Notes: generated by a model from the sequence alone, not told the origin. A DNA stretch of 64,000 nt from Xenorhabdus mauleonii (GCF_900113945.1 NZ_FORG01000001.1:124001-188000), one strand, 5' to 3'. Counted from the first letter of the stretch, positions 7,993 through 18,525 are shown. Translations and numbers: made by a program.

Positions 7993-9723
7993 TTGACGAA
8001 TATAAAACTAGACTGGCAGGCACTACAGCCAAACAATGCGCCTTATGAAGCACTCTTTAATTCTGTTACTGAATTGCCCCCCATTACAATGGATGTGGTT
8101 CAACCCAGATTGCACAGTGGCTTGTCCCTATTTTGTCAGACCGATCTGAGTCAATCCTTTATGCTGCTGAAAGCTGAAGAGAGTGATGCTTATCTGTCTC
8201 TTTTATCTGATGCGGTCTCTTCTTTATTGCCCAAAAATTATCCCAATGTTGGCGGCTATTATCAGGTAGAACACCAAACCATTACTTGGCACCCCTCCAA
8301 GGAAGGCGCTTTTGCACCAACAGAACGCGTTGCTTATCGTGAGTGGATTGAACCAGAACAACTATTCGGCAACATCTATACACATCAAGACACAATCCAA
8401 TTGCAGCCGGGGCTAATCCATCAAGTCAATGGCGGTGTTTTGATCCTGCCTTTACGTACTCTGCTTTCTCAACCATTGATGTGGGTTCGCCTCAAGCAGA
8501 TGATTACCCAACACCGTTTTGACTGGCTATCCCATGATGAAACTCGTTCTCTGCCATTTCCGGTGCCTTCAATGGAATTGGATCTTCGCCTGCTGTTAGT
8601 CGGAGACAGGTTAAGCCTTGAAGAGCTGCAAGCCATCGAACCTGAGCTGGCGAATAATGCACTGTACGGTGAATATGAGCTGGATATGCCCTTCCTTGAA
8701 GAAGATGACTTGACCACATGGTGCAGTCTTATCAATGGAATTGGCCAGCAACAAAATCTGCCTCCATTAAGTGCCGATGCCTGGCCGGAACTCATCAGAC
8801 AAGCCACTCGCTATACCGAAGATCAATTCCGTTTGCCTTTGGATATTCAATGGCTGCAACAAAAATTGAAAGCAAGTGCAAATCATCAGCAACAAAATCA
8901 GATAACTGCATACGCATTACAACAAGCGGAAATGAATCGTGTTTGGCGCCACAGCTATTTAGCTGAACGCAGTATGGACGAGATTTTGAAAGGCCAAATA
9001 TTGGTGCGCACTGAGGGTTCAGTTATCGGGCAAATCAATGGGTTGTCTGTACTCGAATACCCTGGTCATCCGGAACCTATGGGAGAGCCATCCCGTATCA
9101 GTTGCGTCGCTCATCTGGGAGACGGGGAATTTATTGATGTGGAACGCAAAGTAGAACTGGGCGGCAATATTCATGCGAAAGGCATGATGATCATGCAGGC
9201 CTATTTAATTTCTGAATTAAAATTGGACCAACCGCAACCATTCTCTGCTTCCATTGTGTTCGAGCAATCTTATGGCGAAGTCGATGGTGATAGCGCGTCA
9301 TTGGCTGAGTTATGTGCCCTTATCAGTGCCCTGGCACAACACCCTATTGATCAACAAATTGCCGTTACAGGAGCCGTGGATCAATTCGGCTATGTACAAC
9401 CGATTGGCGGTGTTAATGAGAAGATTGAAGGCTTCTTCCGCATATGCCATTACCGAGAATTAACAGGCCGTCAGGGTGTCATTATTCCGGCTTCTAACAT
9501 TCAGCATTTGTGTCTGCACCAAGATGTAGTTGATGCAGTGAAAAATGGCCAATTTCACATTTGGGCCGTTGAACATGTTTCTGAAGCGGCATCATTGCTG
9601 ACAGGTATACCTTATTATGACCCAGAAAAAGAACACTTGTTAGCTATTATATATGAGCGAATTACACAGGCTAATAATCAAGAGCGACCTAGGCTTCCTT
9701 GGTTCCTTCGTTGGTTGCATTAG
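7993..9723 (+). CDS. lonH: Lon-like protease LonH (YcbZ)
   Basis: Putative ATP-dependent-type protease with a Lon C-terminal proteolytic domain; its substrates are not established. The 576-residue product matches E. coli YcbZ along its length. The catalytic dyad is visible: Ser in EVDGDSASLAELCAL and Lys in GGVNEKIEGFF, at about residues 435-480. The N-terminal AAA-like part has no clear Walker A motif. The best start is TTG (MTNIKLDWQAL, matching E. coli MTITKLAWRDL); no good ribosome site is visible, so translation may be weak. It is followed by fabA, as in E. coli. Confidence 0.92.
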   Translation: MTNIKLDWQALQPNNAPYEALFNSVTELPPITMDVVQPRLHSGLSLFCQTDLSQSFMLLKAEESDAYLSLLSDAVSSLLPKNYPNVGGYYQVEHQTITWHPSKEGAFAPTERVAYREWIEPEQLFGNIYTHQDTIQLQPGLIHQVNGGVLILPLRTLLSQPLMWVRLKQMITQHRFDWLSHDETRSLPFPVPSMELDLRLLLVGDRLSLEELQAIEPELANNALYGEYELDMPFLEEDDLTTWCSLINGIGQQQNLPPLSADAWPELIRQATRYTEDQFRLPLDIQWLQQKLKASANHQQQNQITAYALQQAEMNRVWRHSYLAERSMDEILKGQILVRTEGSVIGQINGLSVLEYPGHPEPMGEPSRISCVAHLGDGEFIDVERKVELGGNIHAKGMMIMQAYLISELKLDQPQPFSASIVFEQSYGEVDGDSASLAELCALISALAQHPIDQQIAVTGAVDQFGYVQPIGGVNEKIEGFFRICHYRELTGRQGVIIPASNIQHLCLHQDVVDAVKNGQFHIWAVEHVSEAASLLTGIPYYDPEKEHLLAIIYERITQANNQERPRLPWFLRWLH

Positions 9724-9733
9724 TTCACATTTC

Positions 9734-9750
9734 ATCTGATCGGAGTTGTT
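9734..9750. promoter_or_regulatory. FadR operator of fabA
   Basis: ATCTGATCGGAGTTGTT differs at only two positions from the FadR site I recall for E. coli fabA (AACTGATCGGACTTGTT). FadR activates fabA when long-chain acyl-CoA is low. Confidence 0.8.
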
Positions 9751-9751
9751 C

Positions 9752-9769
9752 AGCGTACAAGCGTACGCT
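9752..9769. promoter_or_regulatory. FabR operator of fabA
   Basis: AGCGTACAAGCGTACGCT is a palindrome with perfect six-base arms (AGCGTA-N6-TACGCT), the FabR motif known from enterobacterial fabA and fabB promoters. It lies two bases after the FadR site, so activation and repression meet at one promoter. Confidence 0.82.
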
Positions 9770-9808
9770 ATTCTCTAGCCTTACATGATAATAAGGCTAC
9801 CTGAGAAT

Positions 9809-10327
9809 ATGTTTAAACAACAAGCGTCCTACACGAAAGAAGAACTTCAAGCCTCTGGGCAAGGTAAATTGTTTGGTGAAAATGGACCACCGTTACCTTC
9901 CGGCAATATGTTGATGATGGATCGCATCACAAAAATGACAGAAGATGGCGGAAGCTATGATAAAGGGTATGTTGAAGCTGAATTCGATATCAACCCTGAG
10001 TTGTGGTTTTTCAATTGTCATTTTGTCAACGATCCAGTGATGCCGGGTTGCCTTGGTCTTGATGCAATGTGGCAACTTGTTGGCTTCTATCTTGGCTGGC
10101 TTGGCGGTGAAGGCAAAGGTCGGGCACTTGGGGTTGGTGAAGTGAAATTTACAGGTCAAATATTGCCGACTGCAAAAAAAGTGACCTACCGCATTAACTT
10201 CAAACGTGTCATTAACCGTAAGTTAATTATGGGGCTTGCTGATGGTGAAGTTTTAGTCGATGGAAAACTGATTTACACTGCAACTGATTTGAAAGTCGGC
10301 TTATTCAAAGATACCAGCACCTTTTGA
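9809..10327 (+). CDS. fabA: beta-hydroxydecanoyl-ACP dehydratase/isomerase
   Basis: FabA dehydrates 3-hydroxydecanoyl-ACP and isomerises trans-2- to cis-3-decenoyl-ACP, the branch point into unsaturated fatty acids. Catalytic His (in [13 protein letters not shown]) and Asp (in [10 protein letters not shown]), equivalent to His70 and Asp84 of E. coli, are present. The product is 172 residues, the family length, when started at [13 protein letters not shown]; an ATG 24 bases upstream adds residues with no counterpart. FadR and FabR sites precede the gene. A GC-rich hairpin follows at 10393. Confidence 0.97.
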   Translation: MFKQQASYTKEELQASGQGKLFGENGPPLPSGNMLMMDRITKMTEDGGSYDKGYVEAEFDINPELWFFNCHFVNDPVMPGCLGLDAMWQLVGFYLGWLGGEGKGRALGVGEVKFTGQILPTAKKVTYRINFKRVINRKLIMGLADGEVLVDGKLIYTATDLKVGLFKDTSTF

Positions 10328-10392
10328 TTTTTTCATGCCGGTGGCTAACTTGGTGATGAACAGACTTGTTAACCTATATCCCTTATACTGAA

Positions 10393-10414
10393 CACCTCCG
10401 CCATTGCGGAGGTG
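10393..10414 (+). terminator. hairpin after fabA
   Basis: Nine-bp perfect stem CACCTCCGC / GCGGAGGTG with a CATT loop, 65 bases after the fabA stop. The T-run afterwards is poor, so termination strength is uncertain. Confidence 0.55.
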
Positions 10415-10505
10415 ATTCTCCCGTTTAATGAATAAAAGGTTCAATGAACCAATCATCTAATAAGCAGTTGATTTAATAAGCAACTGACTTAATCAACAAA
10501 TAGCA

Positions 10506-10664
10506 TCAAGCACGTGCTGCCCTAGCCTGACGCCACCCTCCTAACCAATACGAACGAGCATCCAATGACTGATAAGGGCAATTTTCCCACGACCGTCCCA
10601 AAATGCCAGCCTGATAGCCTCTGGAAAGCGCTCTTGCTAAACGGTCTCTTTTTTGTCTTTTCAT
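10506..10664 (-). CDS. rmf: ribosome modulation factor
   Basis: Small basic protein that, with HPF, converts 70S ribosomes to inactive 100S dimers in stationary phase. Translating the complement by eye gives a 52-residue product starting MKRQKRDRLARALSRGYQ and containing GRSWENCPYQSLDARSYW and LGGWRQAR. It matches E. coli Rmf (55 residues) along its whole length and is slightly short at the C-terminus. GAGGAAGTAAGG lies directly upstream as ribosome site. The position between fabA and pqiC is the same as in E. coli. Confidence 0.95.
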   Translation of the reverse strand: MKRQKRDRLARALSRGYQAGILGRSWENCPYQSLDARSYWLGGWRQARAARA

Positions 10665-10809
10665 GCCTTACTTCCTCACTTGTTACCATGAAGATAAAAA
10701 TGGTGATCGTTTCTTATTCGATTCGAACTAGTGATACCCTTATATGGTGTGAATATCAAGCAAAGATATTCATAAAATTGTCATAATATCTATTTACAAT
10801 TCTTATGCC

Positions 10810-10835
10810 TCTGGCCTTTTCAAATTGTGGCCAGA
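10810..10835 (-). terminator. hairpin downstream of pqiC
   Basis: Seven-bp inverted repeat TCTGGCC / GGCCAGA with a 12-base loop, between the pqiC stop and the rmf promoter region. There is no clear T-run, so its role is uncertain. Confidence 0.35.
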
Positions 10836-10870
10836 AAAGCAATCACTTGACATGCATTGGCATGCCAACG

Positions 10871-11509
10871 TTAACGCCGAGAAGCAATTTGCCCGGCAAT
10901 GGATTGAGCCAATTGATTGTAACCCCTTGCCAAAGTGTGCACTAATTCCGCATAACCGTCTTTTTTCTGTTTCAGTTCAATTTTGAATGGACGCTTCATG
11001 ACATTTTCCGGGTTAGATAGTATCCAATAGCCTTCGATCAGTACGCGTCCATCATATCGTCCATGAAAAGCCGTTATTGTGATATCCAACGCATCAGCAT
11101 CTTTTTCCAGTTCTTGCTCTGAAACTAAGCGATATGGAAATGCAGCACTCAATTCAGAGATTAACACCTGCTTCAATTGTTGCTGTAACGGGCTGGCCCA
11201 TAAATGATTAGAGGCATTGGTATAACTCACATCCCCGGTTTGATACACAATACCGGGGGCAGCCAGATAGTCAGAAAGGTTAACACTTTTCACCCAGAGC
11301 TGGGGTTCATGTTTAGCGCCTAATTTTCCTTCCTGTAGCGCTAAATTTTCCGTTGCGGCCTGTTTTTCTGGTGACAGCTTCTCTAACGCCGGCAACTGGT
11401 AATATGTTTTTGTTGGCTGACTGTTGCTGCACCCTGAAATGAATACACTTCCGACAATAAAAATGCTGGCAGGAATAAAAAATGCCAATCTTGAAATCAT
11501 TTTTTTCAT
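10871..11509 (-). CDS. pqiC: PqiC outer-membrane lipoprotein
   Basis: Lipoprotein partner of PqiAB in a trans-envelope lipid transport system. The 212-residue product has a type II signal peptide with lipobox ISGC (modified Cys about residue 27) and the DUF330/PqiC domain (RVLIEGYWIL, YDG motifs). Its ATG overlaps the pqiB stop in TAATG, which suggests translational coupling and fixes the start. It is the last gene of pqiA-pqiB-pqiC. Confidence 0.92.
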   Translation of the reverse strand: MKKMISRLAFFIPASIFIVGSVFISGCSNSQPTKTYYQLPALEKLSPEKQAATENLALQEGKLGAKHEPQLWVKSVNLSDYLAAPGIVYQTGDVSYTNASNHLWASPLQQQLKQVLISELSAAFPYRLVSEQELEKDADALDITITAFHGRYDGRVLIEGYWILSNPENVMKRPFKIELKQKKDGYAELVHTLARGYNQLAQSIAGQIASRR

Positions 11510-13173
11510 TATTCAGACGCCTTTTTAGGTTCCGGATCCTTCGTTTCTTCAGCCCCAAATACCAATGCATTGCTCTTATGATTGAGGGTTTTCAAAACAG
11601 GTTGTAACTCACGCATGACTTGATCCAACCGTTGCATGTTGTCGATCAACTTATTATAAGCTGGCGAACCGGGCTGAATGCCCTGCATGCTGCGATTTAG
11701 CTCATTCAATGTGTTTTGTATATCCTTTGGCAGACCTTGTGTTTCTTTACTCGCCAGAATCCGATTTAGTTCATCCATTGTTTTCTGTGCGGTTTTAATT
11801 GTTTTCTGGCTTTCTTCAAGCGTTCGTGTTGCCTGAATAAATACCGGTTCAATCGGCATGCCATTGATTTTATCCAGCGCAGTGATCACTTTTTGTTGAA
11901 TTTGCGCCAGGCCACCACTGACTGTAGGCAAAATTTCATAACCAGAAATGCTGTATGGCCCTTCCCATGCTTTTTCATTGGGATAAAAGTCCAGATCAAT
12001 AAACAGCGCCCCTGTCAGCAAATTGCCTGATTTCAAAGTCGCTCTCAGGCCCCGATTAATAATTGCAGCCAATTCCTTGTCTGTATAGAACTCATTACCT
12101 AATTCTTTCTTAAAGCGCTCAGGTTCCACATGGATTAATACTGGGATGCGAAAATCGTTGTCAAGGCGCTGCTTGACACCTTCGGTATAGAAAGGCACTT
12201 TTGCCACAGTGCCCATCCGGATACCACGGAATTCAACGGGAGCGCCAGGTTGTAAGCCACGTACTGAATCGGAGAAAAATAATAAAAAGTCTTTGTGTTC
12301 TGTATACAGTGAGTTTTGGATGCTCTTCTCGCTGTCATAAAGTTTGAACACTTCTTTTTCTTTGATAGGGCTGCCTAAATCCCAGCCTTTCGGTACATCA
12401 AAACTAACACCGCCGCCAAACAGAGTTGATAACGAAGCCACTTCAACCCGCAGGCCCTGTGATGACATATCAAAAGCGATCCCGCTGTCTTTCCAGAATC
12501 TGACATTTGTTGTTAATAAGCCGTCATAAGGAGCATTGACAAAAATCTGATAGCTAATCAAGCGAGATTTCGGATCAAAGGTACTGGTTTCAACCGAACC
12601 AACACGATACCCACGAAACAGCACCGGATCACCGGGCGTTAACTGCCCTGCTTTTTCACTGGATAAGATAAGGCGAAGACCTTTTGCATCAGGAGAAGCA
12701 AGCGGCGGGGAATCGAGCAATGAAAAATGTCGCTCCCCTTCCCCTTGTGAGCCGGGTTGTAATTCGATGAATGCGCCTGACAATAGTGTCGTCAGGCCAG
12801 AAACGCCTTCACGCCCGACCTGGGGTTTTACAACCCAAAACGCGCTATCTGTGTGCAATAACCGTCCCATGCCATCTTTCAGGCGTGCTTTGATAATAAC
12901 CTTCCCCAAGTTATCGCTTAGTGACACGGATTCAACAACCCCAACGTCAACGCTACGGCTTTTAATTTTAGTTTTTCCGGCTTCAATACCTTCAGCATTA
13001 GACGTTACCAATGTCACTTCAGGACCTTGATGACTAAAATGATAAAACAGTATCCAGGCTCCAATGAGTACCGTGATAATTGGTACGATCCATACAGGTG
13101 ACCAACTTTTGAGTTTACTGATCCTAGCCTGAGTAAGATCTTCTTCTTTATCCGTCACCTTACGACTCCTCAT
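11509..13173 (-). CDS. pqiB: PqiB, MCE-domain lipid transport protein
   Basis: Periplasm-spanning protein anchored in the inner membrane; in E. coli it forms stacked MCE rings and a coiled-coil needle reaching toward the outer membrane. The 554-residue product has one N-terminal membrane helix (WSPVWIVPIITVLIGAWI), three MCE domains (about residues 45-140, 160-250 and 285-400, with repeated PGDPVLFRGYRVGSVE and PGAPVEFRGIRMGTV motifs) and a C-terminal helical region from about 430. E. coli PqiB has 546 residues. It overlaps pqiA by 14 bases, so the two are probably coupled. Confidence 0.95.
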   Translation of the reverse strand: MRSRKVTDKEEDLTQARISKLKSWSPVWIVPIITVLIGAWILFYHFSHQGPEVTLVTSNAEGIEAGKTKIKSRSVDVGVVESVSLSDNLGKVIIKARLKDGMGRLLHTDSAFWVVKPQVGREGVSGLTTLLSGAFIELQPGSQGEGERHFSLLDSPPLASPDAKGLRLILSSEKAGQLTPGDPVLFRGYRVGSVETSTFDPKSRLISYQIFVNAPYDGLLTTNVRFWKDSGIAFDMSSQGLRVEVASLSTLFGGGVSFDVPKGWDLGSPIKEKEVFKLYDSEKSIQNSLYTEHKDFLLFFSDSVRGLQPGAPVEFRGIRMGTVAKVPFYTEGVKQRLDNDFRIPVLIHVEPERFKKELGNEFYTDKELAAIINRGLRATLKSGNLLTGALFIDLDFYPNEKAWEGPYSISGYEILPTVSGGLAQIQQKVITALDKINGMPIEPVFIQATRTLEESQKTIKTAQKTMDELNRILASKETQGLPKDIQNTLNELNRSMQGIQPGSPAYNKLIDNMQRLDQVMRELQPVLKTLNHKSNALVFGAEETKDPEPKKASE

Positions 13174-14443
13174 TTTTATTTAATGCAAATTTACTGTTGG
13201 CTTTATCCCAGGTTAAGCGAGGATCAAAAGTCATTGACGCAAACATTGTTAAGATGACAACCAGAGCAAACAATATGGCTCCAGTAGCAGGGTAAATGCT
13301 CATGAGCTGTCCCATGCGAACCAATGCCGATAAAACGGCAATAACGAACACATCAATCATTGACCAACGGCCAACGAACTCCACTATCTCATAAATAAAG
13401 TGCATCTTTTCAGACTCACTGCTGCCCTGTTTTTTGGCATCCCAGCATAGCCAACTGATGGCCAGCATTTTCAGCAAAGGAACCATGATGCTAGCGATAA
13501 AAATGACCATTGCTACAGGGTAAGAGCCAGAGCTCCAAAGTAAAATGACGCCTTCCAAGATGGTAGAATTTATATGGCTTCCCAGTGCCTGAGTAACCAT
13601 TATGGGTAAAATATTCGCCGGAATATAAAGTATGACTGATGTTATCAATAACGCCATTGTGAGCTGTAGGCTATGGCGGCGACGGGCATATCCTTTCGTG
13701 TGACAACGCGGGCATGAAGGTTGTTCGGCGGGTAAGATGGCGGTACAGCACTGGCACAATCTGACTCCCTGTATCAAACCGGGTTTTCCGGCCTGTAATT
13801 TTCCGGCGGGTAACAAATGACAAACTTCTGGTGCAGGTTCGATTTCATTCCAGAACCAATGCCGGTCAAGGCATTGAAAAGCCCTGACCTGAAATAAGCA
13901 AAATAAACAATAAGGCAAGAAACTTAAGCCCAAGCTGATTTCGCCATATGCCATGAGCTTGACAAAACTGACCAGCACCCCCGCAAGAAAGATCTCTGCC
14001 ATGCACCAGGTTTTCATCTTGAACAAGATACGCGCCAACTCTATTTTCAGTCGACGCGCCATTTTGACATGCTGGCATAGGAGAATGATGGCAACCATGC
14101 AAAATGCAGGCACAAGCTGGACAAAGATCAGGAAAAACACTGCCATACTGGAGTAATCTTCACTAAACATCACTTTGGGGATTTGAGGTAACGTAATTTC
14201 GCTGACAATCCCCGCAACGCTCATGCTAATGAATGGAAACAGGCACGCAAGAAAGAGCATAACCAATGCACTTGCGGCATAACCCGTAGGCTGGTTACGC
14301 GGCTCTTGCCACTTTGCTGTCAGAACCGTGCTACAGCGGGGGCAAACAGCCTTCTTTCCCTGAGTCAAATCAGGAACAGCCACCAGCATGTCGCACTGGT
14401 GACACAGAACCAACTGCTCATGCTGATGGTTATTGGAACACAA
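13160..14443 (-). CDS. pqiA: PqiA inner membrane protein
   Basis: Inner-membrane component of the Pqi lipid transport system, paraquat-inducible in E. coli through SoxRS. The 427-residue product (417 in E. coli) has two zinc-ribbon-like motifs (CHQCDMLV...CPRCS near residue 15 and CQCCTAIL...CPRCH near residue 230), each followed by a four-helix membrane domain. Starting at TTG gives MCSNNHQHEQ, matching E. coli MCEHHH; AAGGAG lies seven bases upstream and supports this start. First gene of the operon, 49 bases after uup on the same strand. Confidence 0.94.
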   Translation of the reverse strand: MCSNNHQHEQLVLCHQCDMLVAVPDLTQGKKAVCPRCSTVLTAKWQEPRNQPTGYAASALVMLFLACLFPFISMSVAGIVSEITLPQIPKVMFSEDYSSMAVFFLIFVQLVPAFCMVAIILLCQHVKMARRLKIELARILFKMKTWCMAEIFLAGVLVSFVKLMAYGEISLGLSFLPYCLFCLFQVRAFQCLDRHWFWNEIEPAPEVCHLLPAGKLQAGKPGLIQGVRLCQCCTAILPAEQPSCPRCHTKGYARRRHSLQLTMALLITSVILYIPANILPIMVTQALGSHINSTILEGVILLWSSGSYPVAMVIFIASIMVPLLKMLAISWLCWDAKKQGSSESEKMHFIYEIVEFVGRWSMIDVFVIAVLSALVRMGQLMSIYPATGAILFALVVILTMFASMTFDPRLTWDKANSKFALNKNEES

Positions 14444-14492
14444 AGTGTTTCTCCTTTAGCAAAACTCACAAGTATCTTTGATGAGGCAGCTA

Positions 14493-16403
14493 TCATTCAT
14501 TTTTCAGCATTTCCAATTCTTGCCAACGATCGAAAGCCTTTTCTAATTCTTGCTCTTTATTTGCCAGTTCATTCAGAACATTTTGTGTGATTTCGTGCGA
14601 TTGGTTAAAGAATTCAGAATCGCTGACCTGAGTTTGCAATTTCTCTATCTCTTCTTCCAATTTTTCCAATAATGATGGTAGTTGCTCCAACTCACGCAGT
14701 AAATGGTAACTTATCTTATTGTTTGCCCGTTTAGCGCTCTCTTTCGGTTTCGCAGCCTTGGTTTCAACATTACTTTTCTTTTCTGAGGCGCGCTGCAAGG
14801 AAATACTCTGTTCCCGTTGCTGCTGGGCATCGTAATATCCCCCGACATAGTTGTTGATTTCACCATCACCGTTAAAAATCCAGCATTCGGTCACTGAATT
14901 ATCAACAAATTGACGATCATGGCTCACCAAAATCACTGTTCCTGTATAACTATCGACCAGTTCTTCAAGCAATTCCAATGTTTCTACATCAAGATCATTG
15001 GTCGGTTCATCGAGAATGAGTAAATTGCTTGGTTTCAGGAATAAACGGGCCAGCAATAAACGGTTACGTTCTCCGCCAGACAGTGCCCGTACAGGAGTCA
15101 TTGCTCGTTTGGGGTGGAAAAGGAAGTCTTGCAAGTATCCCAATACATGGCGGGAACGCCCATTGACCATGATTTCTTGCTTACCTTCAGCAAGGTTATC
15201 CATTACGGTTTTATTGGGATCCAGTGCAAGGCGGTGCTGGTCAAAGTATGCAACTTCAAGTTTTGTACCACAATGAATGCGTCCGCTATCTGCCGGCAAT
15301 TCCCCCAACATTAGTTTCAATAATGTTGTTTTTCCGCAACCATTTGGCCCGACCAACGCAATTTTGTCACCGCGTTGGACTTGAGCCGAAAAGTTTTTAA
15401 CTAATGTTTTATCACCAATTTGGTAATTGACATTTTCCATTTCAAACACAATTTTACCGGAGCGGGATGCTTCTTCGACTTGCATTTTCGCCGCGCCCAT
15501 CACATTGCGGCGCTCAGAGCGTTCTACGCGCAGCGCCTTCAATGCCCTTACCCGCCCTTCGTTGCGGGTGCGTCGTGCTTTAATGCCTTGACGGATCCAA
15601 ACCTCTTCCTGAGCCAGCTTTTTATCAAATTCGGCATTTTGCATGTCTTCAACCCGCAATGCCTCTTCTTTCCCTTCAAGGTATTTGTCGTAACTTCCCG
15701 GCCAGGATGCCAGTTTTCCACGATCCAGGTCGATGATGCGCGTCGCCATGTTACGAATGAAAGAACGGTCATGGGAAATAAACACAAGGCTTCCATTGAA
15801 GTCTTTCAGGAAATTTTCCAACCATTCGATGGTACTGATATCAAGGTGGTTGGTTGGTTCATCAAGGAACAGGACTTTAGGTGAACAAACCAGCGCACGA
15901 CCCAATGCGGCCTTGCGTAGCCAACCACCAGAAAGTGAAGATAATTTTGCTTCTGCCGGCAGCGATAATTGCTTCAATACGTCATTGATCCGGCTATCTA
16001 ATAACCAAAGGCCTTGGTTATCCAATACTTCCTGCAATTCAGCAAGACGGTTGAGATTCTTTTCACTCGGATCCGTTTCCACCAACCGTGAAGTATGGTG
16101 GAATGCTTTAATATATTCAGCCTGCTCTTGAACCCCTTCCGCAACAAAGTCGAATACAGTGCCTTCTACATCGCGCGGAGGATCTTGCTGTAAACGCGCA
16201 ACAATCAGATCTTGCTCATAGATAACCGAGCCATCATCCAGTGGTTGCTCTTTCGCCAGTACACGCAACAGTGTGGATTTTCCCGCCCCATTGCGCCCAA
16301 CCAGACAGACCCTTTCATTTTCTTCAATATGCAGTTCAGTATCGTCCAGCAACGGCGCATCACTGAAAGACAGATAGGCCCCAGATAGATTAATCAATGA
16401 CAT
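14493..16403 (-). CDS. uup: ABC-F ATPase Uup
   Basis: Soluble ABC-F family ATPase without membrane domains, linked to ribosome function and to control of precise transposon excision. The 636-residue product has two ABC cassettes: Walker A GRNGAGKSTLL, signature LSGGWLRKAALGRAL and Walker B VLFLDEPTNHLD in the first (about residues 30-200), and GPNGCGKTTLL, LSGGERNRLLLARLF and LLILDEPTNDLD in the second (about 340-500). A charged coiled-coil C-terminal domain (about 560-636), typical of Uup, follows. It starts four bases after the rlmKL stop, so the two are probably co-transcribed. Confidence 0.96.
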   Translation of the reverse strand: MSLINLSGAYLSFSDAPLLDDTELHIEENERVCLVGRNGAGKSTLLRVLAKEQPLDDGSVIYEQDLIVARLQQDPPRDVEGTVFDFVAEGVQEQAEYIKAFHHTSRLVETDPSEKNLNRLAELQEVLDNQGLWLLDSRINDVLKQLSLPAEAKLSSLSGGWLRKAALGRALVCSPKVLFLDEPTNHLDISTIEWLENFLKDFNGSLVFISHDRSFIRNMATRIIDLDRGKLASWPGSYDKYLEGKEEALRVEDMQNAEFDKKLAQEEVWIRQGIKARRTRNEGRVRALKALRVERSERRNVMGAAKMQVEEASRSGKIVFEMENVNYQIGDKTLVKNFSAQVQRGDKIALVGPNGCGKTTLLKLMLGELPADSGRIHCGTKLEVAYFDQHRLALDPNKTVMDNLAEGKQEIMVNGRSRHVLGYLQDFLFHPKRAMTPVRALSGGERNRLLLARLFLKPSNLLILDEPTNDLDVETLELLEELVDSYTGTVILVSHDRQFVDNSVTECWIFNGDGEINNYVGGYYDAQQQREQSISLQRASEKKSNVETKAAKPKESAKRANNKISYHLLRELEQLPSLLEKLEEEIEKLQTQVSDSEFFNQSHEITQNVLNELANKEQELEKAFDRWQELEMLKNE

Positions 16404-16407
16404 AATA

Positions 16408-18525
16408 TTATTTTTCCTCGCCAGCGTGACGAAGTAACCAGCAGTTATGGATCTGACGGTTACGCATGAAATCCTGAGATAATGTTTTTTCTGTTATTTC
16501 TTCAGCAACCAAGCCTATGTTCTCTAATTCAGCAAGATCCATTTTGAACCCTCTCTTATTATTCGAGAACATCAGGATCCCGCCACGACGCAGCAAGCAT
16601 TTTAGTTGCTTCATCAATTCAATATGATCACGCTGAACATCAAACGTATTTTCCATTCTCTTGGAGTTGGAGAATGTTGGGGGATCGATAAAGATCAGAT
16701 CAAATTGCTCACGCGTTTCTGCTAGCCATCCCAAACAATCGGCCTGAATTAAACGGTGCTGACGCCCGGTTAAGCCGTTTGCCTGTAGGTTTTTCTCTGC
16801 CCACTCCAGATAAGTTCTGGACATGTCTACTGTAGTGGTAGAACGAGCGCCGCCCAATCCAGCATGAACGGTTGCTGAACCGGTATAGGCAAATAAATTG
16901 AGGAAGTCTTTGCCTCGACTCAGTTCACCCAGTTTTTTACGGGCAATGCGATGATCCAAAAATAATCCGGTATCCAGATAGTCAGTCAGGTTAACCCAGA
17001 ATTTCGCGCCATATTCGTTGACCAAAAAGAATTCTTTCTTTTCGGCCATTTTTTCATATTGGCTTTTGCCCTTCTGGCGCTGGCGGGTTTTCAGAATCAG
17101 TTGGTTGGATGATAAACCCAATACATTCATTGTTGCGCTAATGACGTCAAATAAACGCTGACGGGCTTTATTGGCATCCACGGATTTAGGTGGAGCATAT
17201 TCTTGAACAATTACCTTATCCGCGTAGCGATCAACAGCAACATTATATTCTGGCAAATCAGCATCATATAACCGATAGCAATCAATGCCCTGCTGTTTCG
17301 CCCACTTACTGAATTTTTTCTCATTTTTACGCAGACGGTTGGCATAATCATCAGCAATGCCGATATCCAGCAATTGTGGCTTATCTGACAATTGATAATT
17401 TTTCTGAACGCAATCTAATGGGCCGTTTTTGGCCTTGAATTCACGTTCTGCCCGCAATTGCAGACAACTCAATAATTCTGGTGAAGCACTGAACAGGGAT
17501 AACCGCCAGCCAGGAAAACGGCTTTTAACCACACGACCGAATACGCTGTGCAACGCAATCAGTGCCGGTTCACTTTCAAGGCGTTCGCCATAAGGCGGGT
17601 TACTTAATATTGTTCCCACCACACCTTCCGGCAGTGGGTTTTCCAGCTTGCTGGCATCACCTTGCTGGAACTGGATCAATTGTGCGACACCTGCCCTGCG
17701 AGCATTCGAACGCGCCATGTCCATCACTCGGCGATCGATATCTGTACCGAAAAAGCGAGAAGTCGTTTCCTGTAATCCTTTACGAAAACGTACTTGTGCT
17801 TCTGTAGTCACTTCACGCCAGATATTTTCATCAAATTTCAACCATGACTTGAATCCCCAATGTGTACGGTGCAAACCGGGAGCGCAGTCTGCTGCCATCA
17901 TGGCGGCTTCTATTAACAGGGTTCCCGAACCGCACATTGGATCAACCATTGGTGTTTCTGCACACCAACCAGAACGTAAAATAACCGCCGCCGCAAGGTT
18001 TTCTTTGAGTGGCGCCTGCCCTGCCAAATCACGGTAGCCTCGGATATGCAGGCTATCTCCACTCAAATCGAGTGAAACTGTAGCTTTCTCTTTATTCAGA
18101 AAAACATTAATGCGGACATCCGGCTGCTGCTTGGCGACATCAGGACGTTGCTTGATTTTGCGCATGAAGCTGTCAACTATGGCATCTTTGACTTTCAATG
18201 CGCCATATTGCGTATTTCTGATCTCTTCATTCGTGCCGCTGAAATGAACGGAAAACGTGCTGTCGATTGAAAAAATTTCACTCCAATCAATGGATTGAAC
18301 GCCAAGATACAAATCCAAATCGCTATACACCTTGAATTCGTTAAGCGGCATCATGATTCGGGATGCCAGCCTGCTCCACAGCAAGCTTTTATACATAACC
18401 CGATCATCGCCTTGGAAATGAACTCCACCTTGAGCGATCTTGCAGGATTGCGCCCCCAACATTTCCAGTTCATTTTTTAACAGTTCTTCCAGTCCACGTG
18501 CTGTGCTGGCAAAGAGAGCATTCAT
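16408..18525 (-). CDS. rlmL: 23S rRNA methyltransferase RlmKL
   Basis: Bifunctional enzyme that methylates 23S rRNA at G2445 (m2G, RlmL half) and G2069 (m7G, RlmK half). The N-terminus [17 protein letters not shown] matches E. coli, so the ATG at 18525 is used rather than the longer frame from 18570. A THUMP domain spans about residues 45-155. The RlmL catalytic domain has [15 protein letters not shown] and SNPPYGERL; the RlmK domain has the [17 protein letters not shown] motif and [11 protein letters not shown]. Length 705 residues, as expected (702 in E. coli). Tandem with uup. Confidence 0.96.
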   Translation of the reverse strand: MNALFASTARGLEELLKNELEMLGAQSCKIAQGGVHFQGDDRVMYKSLLWSRLASRIMMPLNEFKVYSDLDLYLGVQSIDWSEIFSIDSTFSVHFSGTNEEIRNTQYGALKVKDAIVDSFMRKIKQRPDVAKQQPDVRINVFLNKEKATVSLDLSGDSLHIRGYRDLAGQAPLKENLAAAVILRSGWCAETPMVDPMCGSGTLLIEAAMMAADCAPGLHRTHWGFKSWLKFDENIWREVTTEAQVRFRKGLQETTSRFFGTDIDRRVMDMARSNARRAGVAQLIQFQQGDASKLENPLPEGVVGTILSNPPYGERLESEPALIALHSVFGRVVKSRFPGWRLSLFSASPELLSCLQLRAEREFKAKNGPLDCVQKNYQLSDKPQLLDIGIADDYANRLRKNEKKFSKWAKQQGIDCYRLYDADLPEYNVAVDRYADKVIVQEYAPPKSVDANKARQRLFDVISATMNVLGLSSNQLILKTRQRQKGKSQYEKMAEKKEFFLVNEYGAKFWVNLTDYLDTGLFLDHRIARKKLGELSRGKDFLNLFAYTGSATVHAGLGGARSTTTVDMSRTYLEWAEKNLQANGLTGRQHRLIQADCLGWLAETREQFDLIFIDPPTFSNSKRMENTFDVQRDHIELMKQLKCLLRRGGILMFSNNKRGFKMDLAELENIGLVAEEITEKTLSQDFMRNRQIHNCWLLRHAGEEK

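Noticed and set aside
10715-10735. Possible tRNA T-arm (GATTCGAACTAG)
   Set aside because: No cloverleaf, acceptor stem or anticodon arm around it; it lies in the rmf promoter region.
10565-10786. 73-codon plus-strand frame
   Set aside because: Antisense to rmf, whose protein matches E. coli Rmf end to end.
15420-15884. 154-codon open frame antisense to uup
   Set aside because: Lies fully inside uup, and the translation lacks any known family features.
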